A stretch of DNA of 64,000 nucleotides from Megachile rotundata (lineage: Eukaryota > Arthropoda > Insecta > Hymenoptera > Megachilidae): the NCBI RefSeq assembly GCF_050947335.1, contig NC_134993.1, positions 15,934,001 to 15,998,000 of the forward strand, given 5' to 3'. This document shows, piece after piece, positions 23,232 to 35,535 of this stretch. The first letter of the stretch is position 1; each line of letters starts with the position of its first letter. The position numbers and the translations under genes were made by a program. A model generated the notes under the pieces. It did no database searches and was not told where the DNA came from. It was given only the letters and a program-made list of their open reading frames with translations.

Positions 23232-24204
23232 ATATATCTCCGTTATATTTGAAGCATCCTGCGACTTCCTACAGTGTTGATACTCCGACTGTCACTCGAT
23301 GCAAACGTCTCCAGCAACAATGTCGTAAATCTGGCGTGAAAGCTGATACACTAACAATGAGATATAAAAATGAAAGGTACAATCTAGTGCCTTAAGGCGC
23401 AATAAATCACTGACATTTAGTATGGCGGCTAGACGCGTACGATCCGTCAGGATTATTCTCCCGACAGCGATGCAACCGGTCGTCGAGCGTAATGCTTCGT
23501 CAAAGATTTATGGGCAGGAAACGCAGAAAGGAGCATGGAATTTTCATTGAAATAACGTAACGTCATGAATATAACAACCATAAGAGATTTCTGCCTTTGA
23601 AGCATCCTCGTGTTGGCAAAAGATAAATTTGGATTTTCGAGTATTCTGGGTCTATTCTGTACTCTCGTACTGGTGAACAATATCTTGTCAATATTTCAAG
23701 GCTCTCATGACCTACATGGGTGAGAAAACCACCTGTGTAACTTGGCGATGGGAGAAATCGGGCAAAATTACTATTATTCTTTAGTAACATTAGATATCAA
23801 ATTTTGCCTGATGCAAGTAATTTTGCCTTTTTATTACATATGTTATTTTTATTTTATTGAGGTAGCTTTAAGGCCCTCACATTCGAAGCTGATTTAGAAA
23901 AGAAATAGAATTTTATAACCGACCTCTTTGTAATGTGAGAATGATACGTGTTAATGAAGCGAAAATAATTAACCCCAAAGTCGGTCGGCCAGATTGAAGA
24001 TAAAAGGATAAATGATTTCGAGACACCCACGCGTGTCATACTTCCTGTCAAACCGGACAAGAAATAACATATCGAATACAGGCTACACCCACGCGGCGTG
24101 TAAAGGGAAATCTAGCGTAGGAAGCAGACGCTTTCGATCGGACGGATTTTTACGGCAATTAAATCGACGACTACGCAACGACGAAACGGACTATTGGACT
24201 AGGT

Positions 24205-24880
24205 GTTTACAGTACTAGGTGCAGATTAAACTTACTGGGTTAATAGTAGAATATGGATATTAAGACTTAAAGTATCAGACCTGATATTAGGTTTAATACT
24301 AGGTCTACATTAGATCCAGATACCTAGTGTCTGACCTAATACTAGATTTAATACTAGGTCTACATTAGAGCCTAGATATCTAGCATCTGACCTAATACTA
24401 GATCTAATACTAGGTTTAATACTATGTCTACATTAGAGCCTAGATACTTAGTGTCTGACCTAATACTAGATTTAATACTAGGTCTAATACTAGGTCTACA
24501 TTAGAGCCTAGATACCTACCGTCTGACCTAATACTAGATCTAATAATAGGTCTAATACTATGTCTACATTAGAGCCTAGATACTTAGTGTCTGACCTAAT
24601 ACTAGATTTAATACTAGGTCTAATACTAGGTCTACATTAGAGCCTAGATACCTAGTGTCTGACCTAATACTAGATCTAATACTAGGTCTAATACTATGTC
24701 TACATTAGATCCTAGATACCTAGCATCTGACCTAATACTAGATCTAATACTAGGTCTACATTAGATCCTAGATACCTAGCATCTGACCTAATACTAGATC
24801 TAATACTATGTCTACATTAGATCCTAGATACCTAGCATCTGACCTAATATTAGATCTAACACCAGATCCAGATCTAATAC
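24205..24880 (+). repeat. CTAG-rich tandem repeat
   Basis: Blocks of about 60-75 bases contain GACCTAATACTAG, CTACATTAGA(G/T)CCTAGATAC and TAG(C/T)(A/G)TCTGACC. Within blocks a 12-bp sub-unit TCTAATACTAGG is repeated one to three times, which makes block length vary. CTAG palindromes and TAATACTAG words are very dense. Confidence 0.9.
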
Positions 24881-26691
24881 TCCTACGAGAGCTAATAAAT
24901 TTAGCATGAGCCCTAAGATTAAACGACGAAAGAGTAACTGTCCGGAAACGCGAAGTCAGTGATTTCCGGTTAATCGTTTGAAAGGGTTCAAAGCGCGACT
25001 AGCGTTAATTGCGTTATTACCGGCGAAAGCAGCTGCCAACGACCCCGTATCTCTTTCTCTTTCTCTGCATTAGCTACGTTCTAAGTCAAGAGCACTCCGT
25101 TTCGACAAAGACGTTGAACAAAGAGCATCGCCGTCACAATAGACGAGCACATTCCGCGAGCAAAATCGAATTAGTTAAGTACTTCCGTCGAGGCTAAGCC
25201 TTTCTCCAGCGTTCAAGCTACTCCACTTTTTCCTTTTTTCTTCTCCGCTTTTACCTTTGGGCAACGTCTTCTAAATTGAGTGTTTAGACGCGGATTCTGA
25301 CCCGGGTAAACGGAATGTCTGTTCGCGTCGCTTCCGGAATTTCCAACAAAGTGGAGTTTCAAAAGTTTGGGAAGCTTTATTGTTAATCGAGAAATAATTT
25401 TTTCCGATGGAAATATTGATATCTGATTTATGTTGGTTAGCAGAAATTTATTCAATAAATGTACGCAACATAAATATTGCATGCAAAAGGCAATAATGAC
25501 AGTTACGTTCATAAATTTTATTTTTATTAAAAGGTTTTTTATTTCCCTTTCTCTTGTAACTTGATTTTATCGCGCAAAGGACTAAAACAATTTCGTTTAT
25601 TTCTCTGCAAAATAGTTTCATTCGTTTATGAATGTTCGTATTGATCAATAACCGTGCGTGGCACGGAATCAAATTACTTTTTATACTCGAAATTCGATTA
25701 TCGCTATGGCGATTCAGAAATAATCTTCAACCTCATGTACACAGAAGAGTCAGTGTAATATACAGAAGTCAGTGTAAATTACTGCTTCTTAGCTGTCCAC
25801 TGTAAATATCAATTTACATTAAGAAAAATTAAATTACATTAGCAGTTAATTTTGCTAAGTAAAGCTCTGACAAGACTCGCACAATAATCTCACTTTTGCT
25901 GACAATCTTTTCTGCAACGATACACCTTCCTACCTACACAGCATATTCCCAGTTTTATTGGTTTCTTAAAAAGAGCTGTTCCATTACGCTACTTCCTGCT
26001 ATACCCCACTATATCGATACACATATCGCGATGAAACTCGTCGATATGTACTGCCTATTGTCCGCGTCAAGCATTGCTCAGGTTTGCCTACATGCTGCAT
26101 GTAGGGGATAGTTCTATTGACATTCAACGTGTTTGCAGGTTCTATAAGATAATTAACTACCAATGCCGGAATCGACAATACCATCGTCTGTTTACTACAC
26201 GAAATTTCATTAGTGACCAGTCGATCGATGCGTTCGCGATAATGTCGCCGCATGATCCAACCTCCTACGTAACGTTATTTAATTTCGTTCTGTATGCAAT
26301 AATATCACCTCGTTAATTTTTACCGTGGAGGCAGAGTAACATAACTGTAATGTTTTGCTGTATATTATTTGTTTGTATTATTGCTACATGCGCAAATTTC
26401 ATGCGCAAATTATATGTACGATAAAATATTGTTAATGTTTTGTACGCAGCTATGTTCTGCTGTATATTATTGTTACGTGTGCAAATAATTTCATGCACAA
26501 ATTATATATACGATAGACTATTGTTAACGTTTTGTATCCTATATGAAAATTAAACTCGTGCTTCAAAATCGAATTTCGAATCGCCTGGAAAGTTGTTCGC
26601 GGATGCGTATCTCTTTTGATGGGAAAGTCGGTGAAAACAAGGCAATATCGCGGGATTGTCGATAACACCTGTTCGTCGATTTCTGTTACAG

Positions 26692-26962
26692 AGAAAGCGT
26701 GAAAAGCGGGCAGCACTGTTGCCCGTGCCAGGCACCCCCGCCGCCGGTTCTCGTCACGACGTCGCCGAGCGCTCGTATAATACGGCAAAGCTCTCAACCG
26801 GAAGCTTCCGCGTGCTGTTGTTCCGGATGTTGTTGCCCTCTGCACACCGGCGCCACGCCGAGTGCTGCCTCCCTGCGGCAGCTGCGCGAGCCGGGCGACG
26901 GAATTGCGGGCATCGCGGCGGATTCCTTGCGGATCAATGGCGGCATTCGACAATTCCGACAG
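26692..26962 (+). CDS. SK: SK channel, N-terminal coding exon 2 (partial gene)
   Basis: The exon runs from a TTCTGTTACAG acceptor to a strong CAG|GTGAGC donor and contributes one base plus 90 full codons. It continues the frame of the 19971-20440 exon exactly and ends in phase 0. Joined residues 157-247 include a CCPC cluster (166-169), a PPPP run, a CCCSGCCC cluster (198-205) and a terminal segment DGIAGIAADSLRINGGIRQF followed by RQ. I associate this ending with insect SK channels just before the conserved N-terminal cytosolic block. The Cys clusters could be palmitoylated or bind metal. CpG-rich codon usage contrasts with the AT-rich intron around it. Open frames on the - strand over the exon are shadows. 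Confidence 0.75.
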
Positions 26963-29485
26963 GTGAGCACCCCTCGAACAAAGGGTTATCTGCGCCCTTC
27001 CATTTCGTTGCCAGAAACTAAAGCTCGCAGTTATTTATTGTTACGAAACCAGCCAGAATGTCTTGCTGCAGTTTTGAATAGAATGCAAATTATTTATTGC
27101 TCGGAAAAAATGTAGCGAACCTGTACAGATTTTTCGAATTTTTCATCGAGATGAAAGGGTTTCTGGCAACTTTGTTATTCGCAATCTTCACTGCGTTCAC
27201 CAGCCTTTCACCTTGGACATATCTGTGTTCGATATCCGGTTTCACTTTGTGTACGCTTATCGTGATATGCGCGATGGGAACCTGGACGCTTTGCATTTAA
27301 TACGGCTTTGTTTTAATTGCTGTCGGAGCTATTAATCACTTGTAAGCGAGGGGTTAATGCATCGAATGTCGTGCAAATGGGTTACATTCCGATCTACATG
27401 AAAACCTCCATGTATTCTTATTTGTACATAGCGAAGTTTAGATTCATCAAAGTGTTACTACATTTCTAATCATACTGTACATAATTTGAAGCAGCTCAAG
27501 ACTAGCCAAATGTCTGTACATATTCCTTGAACAAAACTGTACTAATTATACTGTGCATGTACATAATTTGAAGCTGCTCAAGACTTGCCAAATTTCCCTA
27601 TAATATCTGTACATATTTCTCGAACAAAACTGTATTGACCCCTTGCACTATGATTTGTCACATCACCCTTGTGAATCACTACAATATTAACGTAGATAAA
27701 GAAAGTTAAAATTATAATTGAACTCCAAATCAGCGTATTCAAAATTCCAGTGAAATCGCTCCTAAACTACGAGTGCGTCACAGTGCGTCATACCGCAAGA
27801 GATTAACCAAAAGAATCAAACAGCGTCCAGGTTCGCGTGTACAATTTCGAGGAAATCAATGTTAGGAACTGTGTCTATGTTGCTTGTACCGTCGATGATT
27901 TACGCGATCGATGTTCCACGATCCAGAGCACGTTTCGTATCAGCACCCACTCGGCATTCCGTGTTATCCTTCCGTGTTTGAACATCCGGTCGGAGCAGCA
28001 GCTTCACCGGAATTTTTGGTTGTCTGCTTGGCACGCGTTCCTCGAGCTGTCTTCCCTTTCCTTTCGGTTCCACCTTTCCGATACACTTTTCGTGTCATCG
28101 AGTTCATGGGATTCGGGATCCCGTTATTGCATATTGATCGTGGAAAATAGGAACTTGGTGTCATTTAGCGTTTTTTAGTTCCGAAGGTTTAGGTCTTGAA
28201 GTGTTGAAATTTTTGGTTGCTGTTAGGTGCATTGGACTTTGTGTTTAAGCATGGGCTCTAATCAATTGAAATTCTGAAAAGAATTGCAAAAGTACCAAAG
28301 TACAATTCAATTAGGAATGTGCAAAACGCTGAACAGTTTGAAAAATAAAATTTTCTGACGGGTTAACATCAGAGTAGCATATCGAGGAGCTTTTAAATTT
28401 CGCAAGGCTGTCGAAGTACACAGTGCTGCCACCTAACAAGGGGTTGCAGCATCAGTTAGGAGCTACCCTTGAGAATAGTCCGATACCGACCGACGAAGGT
28501 CAAACAGACCCCTACGATAAGAAGCTTATCAGACAATACTTCTAGTAACGTTCCCCGTTGTAGATGGCACCGGTGTGGAATGATTCGCTTCTGGAGGAGT
28601 AACCCTCACGGGAATGTGCACCTAGAGATCGCAGACACACGAGTTTCGTAGAGAATTGCACGAGTGATCGATCACAGAACTTTAGTATAGGATTTAATCA
28701 CGGTGCAATTAACGAGACTAATTACTGGGTCGAATCAATTATCGAGATACGCGAATGCGTAACTTAATTCGATGGAGTCCTCAACTCGGTTTCAATGGGA
28801 TTTACAATTTAATTTTGTAATTGATATTTTCTGTAACAGTCTTACTTTCTAAATAACCGAATTCGAATATTATTTAAGAAAATAAAAAATTGCAAGGCGG
28901 GGCTTGCACAACCCCGAAATAAAAGGAGGGGTAATTTGCTTATTCCCGAGTGGGGATCCTTGACGAGCACGAAACGGATCTCGCGTCGTCATTAAACGAG
29001 ATCCGGGGCAAAAAGGAAGGGAGAAAAAAGGGGCGAAGTGGCGCGAGGCGAAAGAAGCGAAGAGAGAGGCTAGGCAGGAAGCAGCGAGCAAGTGAGATCT
29101 CGACATTGTTAGTTTAATTATCTCTCCTTGGCGCGACGAAACCTCCTCGTATCCCGTATAGATGCCCGAAGGGACGCGAGAGGGGCTCTGTGCTTTGTAC
29201 GCGATTTTGGCCGGAAGCCAACGGATTATAATCATGCTCCGACATGTCGTGCATGGTATCAAGGTTCGCGACGTGCAGCCGTGACACGAGGGGTAATTGG
29301 GACCCTTTTTTCCGCTCCCTTCCTGCAACGAATGGCTCTCTTCTTCCGCTTCTTTTTTCTGGTCGAAAAAGAGTGGCTCGAACCAACCTGCTACTTCTGT
29401 TTTATATTGAGACAGATTGACAGTGCTGTCTTTATATTTTTCGACATATTTTTTATAGCTAGTTTAGAGTTTACTCTCGGGTGCC
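26963..29485. other. Intron-like stretch, no exon recognised
   Basis: It contains a diverged ~90-bp duplication at 27.47-27.64 kb (GTACATAATTTGAAGC twice) and a relic at 27.64-27.81 kb. The relic starts TTGACCCCTTGCACTATGA and ends GTGCGTCACAGTGCGTCA, resembling the 143-bp repeat of 41 kb inverted. A purine-rich tract lies at 28.99-29.10 kb. No convincing coding sequence. Confidence 0.45.
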
Positions 29486-29489
29486 TTCA

Positions 29490-30240
29490 CTTATGACTGA
29501 CCTGTTCTACTTAAGGTTCTTCCTAGAGTTTAAGTAATTTGGAATTTGGAGAATATCAAAAATAGCTGGTAGATTAATTAAATCGATAGAAGGTTAGAAA
29601 GTGCCTTTGGAAAATAAGGACATTTTTGGCGATCGTATTAAGTCAGGAATTCATTTTGACTTTTCGATTATCGGGTTTTTGACTTATGACTGACCTGTTC
29701 TACTTAAGATTCTTCCTGGAGTTTTCTCAAAAATTTAAGTAACTTCTAGAGAATACAAAAAATATCTTGTAGACTAATTAAGTCTATAAAAAGTTGTTAG
29801 AAATTGCTTTTGGAAAATAAGGTCATTTTCAGCAATCGTACTAAGTCAGGAATTTTGATTATTCTATTATCGGTTTTGTAGTGTCGACTGACTTATGGCT
29901 GACCTGTTCCACTTAAAATGTCGAAATCATGTCTATGTATTTTCCCATTGAACAATTTTACGCTATCGATATATCAAATGCAAATTAATATCAGACAATA
30001 CTAATTATTACGTTGTTATTAAATTATCGAGAACCTGGTTTGTGTTCATTAATATTGCTGCAAATTGAAACGAATAGGTTTCATCTTGTAATTCATTCGA
30101 GATTGATAACACGTCCTTTACTAATTATATCTCGGTGTACATTATTTAGGATATTTTGATTATCGAAGAAAATAATCTTTTTAGTCTGGGCTGACCTATG
30201 GCTGACCTGTTCTACTTAAAACTGTTTTATTCGTATAATC
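29490..30240 (+). repeat. Diverged ~200-bp tandem repeat
   Basis: TTATG(A/G)CTGACCTGTTC(T/C)ACTTAA recurs at 29491, 29684, 29893 and 30196 (last with CTATGG). The first three intervals hold related text (TTCTTCCTGGAGTTT, AAATAAGGACATTTT, ACTAAGTCAGGAATT). The last interval contains about 100 extra unrelated bases. Confidence 0.8.
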
Positions 30241-30505
30241 TACTTCGTTCCTATTTTTTCAACATATTTATACATCTTGATATTACACTACTGATACGTT
30301 CTATCAACTACGAAAAATTTGATCGAAAATTAATAACAATTACTGTATTGTTAATACTATTTATTTATATGAAAAGTTAAAAACTACTTCGTCTCTATTT
30401 TTTCAACACAATTATACATCTTGATGTTAAACTACTGATACGCTCTATCAACTACGAAAAATTTGATCGAAAATTAATAACAATTACTACATAGTTAATA
30501 CTATT
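30240..30505 (+). repeat. 144-bp direct duplication
   Basis: CTACTTCGTTCCTATTTTTT at about 30240 and CTACTTCGTCTCTATTTTTT at about 30384 begin two ~120-bp copies sharing TATACATCTTGAT, ACTACTGATACG and TCAACTACGAAAAATTTGAT. Identity is very high, so the duplication is recent. Confidence 0.85.
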
Positions 30506-32225
30506 TGTTAATACAGAGCGTTTATGTTTGAGCATTTTTTCCAATTGTTGAAATAAAAATTGAGAAGAAGAACAAAGCTCCGTAGGAAATCATAAAAGAA
30601 AGTTTATAAAAGTTTGTTACGGTTTTTGTTCTCCAAAGTTTCGCAGAACAATAACTCGATCGTGAAAGTTTCGATCGCGTCTCCGTTTCTCGAATCTTGG
30701 CGTTAAATAACCAAGTTGAATCGTACGTCGTCACGAGATCGTGGAAGTTTCGGTGCGTGAAAGTGGAAAAATGTCGAGTCGGGTCGGGGTCTGGTCGGTT
30801 TTTCGTGTGGCGCGGCTATTACGATCAGGTGCCTTGTAAATCTGGAACGTTACACGTGTTTCCCGTCTGTGTAAGCGCATCCTGGGAAATGAAGCGGATG
30901 GGATCCGGGATTTTAAAAGCAAGGACAGCGATTTTTACGTTTTTATCGCGTGCAGACGATCTCGAGCACGCCCCACATCGGGAAGCTTCTTTTCCGTCTT
31001 CGTGAAATCCATCGGGATATTTTTAAAGGCGACTACTTTATCCAGCGGATAAGATTCCGACGAATTTTTCTTGCGATCGATTTTTCCGATGAAATACATT
31101 AACGACGACAATCTGTAGAAAACCGAACATTTACACTCGTGATAACATTTTTTTATGTATTTTTAATGCACACGACGATTAAGATGCTAAAAAGTTTGAA
31201 GAGTTTTATTTTTCTAAAGTTGAGAAACAGTATGCAAGAGTAATATTTCTAACCCAGTTTTAATAAAGTTACAATTTCCATACTTTTGAATACCACTTCT
31301 GGACCCATGACCGCAAGTACACCTTGAAACACTTTACCAATTGTTCCCAAGTTTCGAGAGTCGGAAAGAAAACCCACACATGTACATACACTTATACATA
31401 CATGTTTACGCCCTTTATGAACAACGTATCGATGTATACTCTTGATGTTTCTTTTAATACATGTGCGATGTTGCTGAGATGCAACCCCTTTTATGCTGTC
31501 TGTTACTAGATTTTTCGATGTCGATATTATTGTTAGAATATTAACATATTGGTGTTAACGATGTATTAATGTTTAACGATTGTATGTGAATTAGGATTAT
31601 ATGCAGAATGAGTTCATTTTTTAGAATTTTAAGATCAGTGAGTTCATAAGAGACAACACTGACTCATACATTTATATGAGAAGACACAAATAAATATTAA
31701 ACAAATTGCTAAAATTCTTCATATATCTATTCACAATATTGCGACGAGGATTTGGTATCAAACACATCGTATCAAAAATGAATCCACTTGATACACAAAT
31801 TACGATTTTATTGCATAAAGTGGAAGTACAATACGTTTCGTGTCAACATCGTTCGTTTGAGTAAACGACCGTTTACAGCCACGGAGATGTAACGAGCGAG
31901 AATTGGCAATTTGCAGACGAGACAGATCGACGAGGAAGTCGATATCAATTTCCCTTTCCCCGGCTGAATGTCTCTCATTAAAAGGGATCGGAGAAAAACA
32001 AATGGTGACTCCGACGAGTTGGTGCTTTTATCTTCGGGCGTCTCGGTAGGCATTCCTCGCGAACAAAGCCGAACAAAAAACTGAAGGAGACGTTTAATCG
32101 TCAATGAGGAACAATCAAAAGTGACGGAGAGGTTATTTTCGCAATTGTCGAATGAACCTTTTCAAAACTTTTTGTACCTTTATTCGTCTCTAGTCGTTGA
32201 GATAATGGCTCATTTCTTATATTGC
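30506..32225. other. Non-coding stretch
   Basis: Unique sequence without array or recognised exon. A TACATACACTTATACATACATG microsatellite-like patch lies near 31.38 kb. Confidence 0.45.
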
Positions 32226-32229
32226 CACG

Positions 32230-33225
32230 TGCTATATTACACGTTCCATTACTACGCGTTGGATTACAGGGCGATAGATTACTACGCGTTGGATTACTAC
32301 CCGTTGGATTATCACGCGTTCTATTACTACACGTTGAGTTACCACGCATTGGATTACAGCGCGTTAGATTACCACGCGGTGGATTACCAAGCGTTGGATT
32401 ACCACGCGTTAGATTACCACGCGGTGGATTATCAAGCGTTAGATTACCAAGCGTTAGATTATCAAGCGTTAGACTACCACGCGTTGGATTACCACGCGTT
32501 GGATTACCAAGTGTTAGATTATCAAGCGTTAGACTACCACGCGTTGGATTACCAAGCGTTAGATTATCAAGCGTTAGACTATCACGCGTTGGATTACCAC
32601 GCGTTGGATTACCAAGCGTTAGATTATCAAGCGTTAGACTACCACGCGTTGGATTACCAAGCGTTAGATTATCAAGCGTTAGACTACCACGCGTTGGATT
32701 ACCACGCGTTGGATTACCAAGCGTTAGATTATCAAGCGTTAGACTACCACGCGTTGGATTACCACGCATTAGATTACTACACATTGAATTACCACACGTT
32801 AGGTTACCACACGTTTGATTACTATACGCTGAAGTACTACGCGATTGAATACTACGTACTCGATTACATGTTAGATAGACATGTGTAGAATTGCTACGCG
32901 TTGTATTTCTATGCCGTAGGTTACACGTTGAATTACTAAGCATTGGGTTACCACGCATTGTATTACAGCGCGTTAAATTTTTAGTTTTAATCCACGCGTT
33001 GGATTACTTCACATTAAGTTACCACATGTTAGATTACTACACGTTTGATTACTGTACGTTGAAGTACTACGTGATTGAATACTACACACTGGATTACAAC
33101 ATGTTAGATAGACACGTGTAGAACTGCTACGCATTATATTGCTAAGCGTTAGGTTACACGTTGGATTACTACACGTTGCGTTACTAAGCGTTGGATTACT
33201 ACATGTATTACTATAAGCCTTACCG
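32230..33225 (+). repeat. 15-bp minisatellite, second subfamily (array E)
   Basis: About 60 copies of a 15-bp unit close to CACGCGTTGGATTAC or CAAGCGTTAGATTAT. The centre (32.38-32.76 kb) is very regular, with higher-order blocks of 3-4 units; the right part after 32.88 kb is degraded. The unit matches array D sub-units (CACGCGCTGGATCTC) at 12 of 15 positions, so both satellites probably share an ancestor. Repetitive Tyr/Ala/Leu/Asp open frames are artefacts. Confidence 0.93.
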
Positions 33226-34630
33226 CCCTTCACGTAGAATTACTCATTGCATTCCATGCGTCAAAGTGCAAAGAATAACCCCAGTATAACCACGTTTTTA
33301 TTGCGTTATATAATCATGCCCAGTATAACCACGTGCCGTATATACGAGGTGATCCGCGAAACGATGTTTGCATCGTGAAATAATTCAGCATCGAAGGTTC
33401 CCAACAAAGACTACATTCGATCGAACCTTGCCGCTGAAATTGTATTTCCCTGTAGCCGTTAATAATTAATTTGCGAGCCATTTTTATACCCTTGCACGGG
33501 ATTTTTTCGAGAGAATAGGGGTTAGAAGAGATTTTTATGTTCTGGTTGATGGAATTTGCCAGGTGCTTATGTTCGAAGGAAAAATGGAAGTGTACGGCGT
33601 ACTTTGCCTCGCAGATTTTTATGATCTCGTTGGTTAGCTTCGCGAATTGCATTACTCCCGTGTGAATATTTTTAGGCTCCACAAAAGTCATTCGAACGAA
33701 GTCGGTTAAAAATTGTTAAAGTATCGGTGAATGTATTCAACTTGCAGGAAATTAATTACTTGAAGTTCCAATTTATTAAAAATTCCTCTTATTTAACCGA
33801 CACGTTTTATCACGGAAATCATCGGAGAACGTGTTCCGAAACTTCTACCAGCACATTGCACTTTCAGGAATGGAATCAGTTTGAAATATTTAGGAATCGA
33901 GCAAAACTTTTCCCCACGAAACATCCTGAAATACTTTGACTCTCAGATTTACACTCTTCCGAACTCGGCCACTCGGACTAACGAGAATTAGTGTGTTTTC
34001 GACGCTTTGCTACACAAATAAACTTACGCTTTGAGTATACTTTATGAAACGATTCTTTGCTAAAGAAATTTGAACCTTTTTGCTCGAAGCTCGGGGTCCA
34101 AACATTAAGGAGGGTGAAAAGAAAAGGACCGTAATTTGGGTTTCGTTTTCAATAGCGTTAGAGAGGATATCGCACAAATCGTTAGCTCGATTGCCCTCGA
34201 TTATACAGGACCCAGGAAAAAAGTGAAGTAATCTCGAATATCGGCAGTCAACTGTCAGGGAAAAAGCTCGATTCGTAGCCGCGGGAGAAACCTTTTTGAT
34301 CCCCTTTATCACTCGAGTAACGGTGCGAACCCTCTTTTCGTTTTCTCACGATTCGTCATGTTGACGTATCTGAAATAACGATGCTTATCTCACTTCCTAG
34401 GGAGAGGGACCTTCCAGTTGACTTTAGGAGATTAAACTCGACGAACTATTCCTCTGTTTGTCGAACTTGATGAATCCTTCCTGGACGAAGGTTTCCTGTT
34501 TTCTCTTCGGTAATTGATTACACGAGATTTTTCGATCGGAATAGAACTCAAACAGGTTTCATCACTGACAACACTATAAACCTAATTCGATACAAACCGC
34601 TTCAGTTGTTAGACCTCTACAATTTTCTAG
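33226..34630. other. Non-coding stretch
   Basis: Starts with a short duplication (CCCAGTATAACCACGT at about 33280 and 33318). Otherwise unique, with short open frames on both strands and no recognised motif. Confidence 0.45.
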
Positions 34631-34634
34631 CCAG

Positions 34635-35535
34635 GTGCGTCATGCACAAATGACTAATTATTACTATAACTTGAAGAGAAATAAAGAAAAGTGGAAAGTT
34701 AGACATGTTCTGTATTCAAAGAGCCTTGATTGTGAAGATTATAATTAGTGTTGAACGGAAAATTTTATTGTAATGAAAATATGAGTTTGATCTGTCTTAT
34801 GAGTCACAGGGTGCGTCATGTAGAAATGACTAATTATTATTACAACTTGAAGAGAAATAAAGAAAATTGGAAAGTTAGACATGTTCTGTATTCAAAGAAC
34901 CTTGATTATGAAGAGTGTAGTTAGACTTGAACAAAAAATTTTATTGTAATGAAAATATGAGTCTAATCTATCTTATGAGTCACAGGGTGCGTCATGCAGA
35001 AATGACTATTTATTACTACAACTTGAAGAGAAATAAAAAAAATTGGAAAGTTAGACATGTTCTGAATTCAAAGAACCTCGATAAGGAAGAGTGTAATTAG
35101 AATTGAACGGAGAATTTGATTGTAATGAAAATATGAGACTCATCTATCTTATGAGTCACAAGGTGCGTCATGCAGAAATGACTAATTATTACTACAACTT
35201 GAAGACAAATAAAGAAAATTGGAAAGTTAGACATGTTCTGTAATCAAAGAACCTTGATTATGAAGAGTGTAGTTAGAATTAAACAAAAATTTTATTGTAA
35301 TAAAAATATGAGTCTGATCTATCTTATGAGTCACAGGGTGCGTCATGCACAAATGCCTAATTGTTACTACAACTAGAAGACAAATAAAGAAAATTGGAAA
35401 GCTCTGAATTATTGGAATTCTGAAATTGGAATGTTCTGAATTAAAAGAACCTTGATCATGAAGATTGTAATTAGAAAAATTTTATTGTAATGAAAATATG
35501 AGTCTGATCTATCTTATGACAGGATGCGTCACAAT
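34635..35535 (+). repeat. 176-bp tandem repeat, five copies
   Basis: GTGCGTCAT begins copies at 34635, 34811, 34987, 35163 and 35338, with ATGCGTCA at about 35524 starting a remnant. Each copy has AGAAATGACTAATTATTAC, TTGGAAAGTTAGACATG, AACCTTGAT, TTTTATTGTAATGAAAATATGAG and CTTATGAGTCACAGG. The period is nearly invariant and sits near nucleosome plus linker length. Confidence 0.92.

Larger units (their letters stand above)
20441..26691 (+). other. SK: SK intron (6.25 kb)
   Basis: It is bounded by GTAATT at the left and a TTTCTGTTACAG acceptor at the right. It separates two exons whose reading frames join exactly (two bases of the split codon left, one right, giving Arg). Inside are an ~62-bp repeat pair (22.8 kb), a decayed MITE (23.0 kb) and a CTAG-rich array (24.2 kb). 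The remaining sequence shows no exon. Confidence 0.65.

Noticed and set aside
26450..26953. 167-codon - strand frame over the SK exon
   Set aside because: Antisense shadow of a GC-rich exon; the + strand has matching splice borders and frame.
32101..32958. 285-codon Asn/Thr/Leu repeat frame on the - strand
   Set aside because: Artefact of the 15-bp satellite E.
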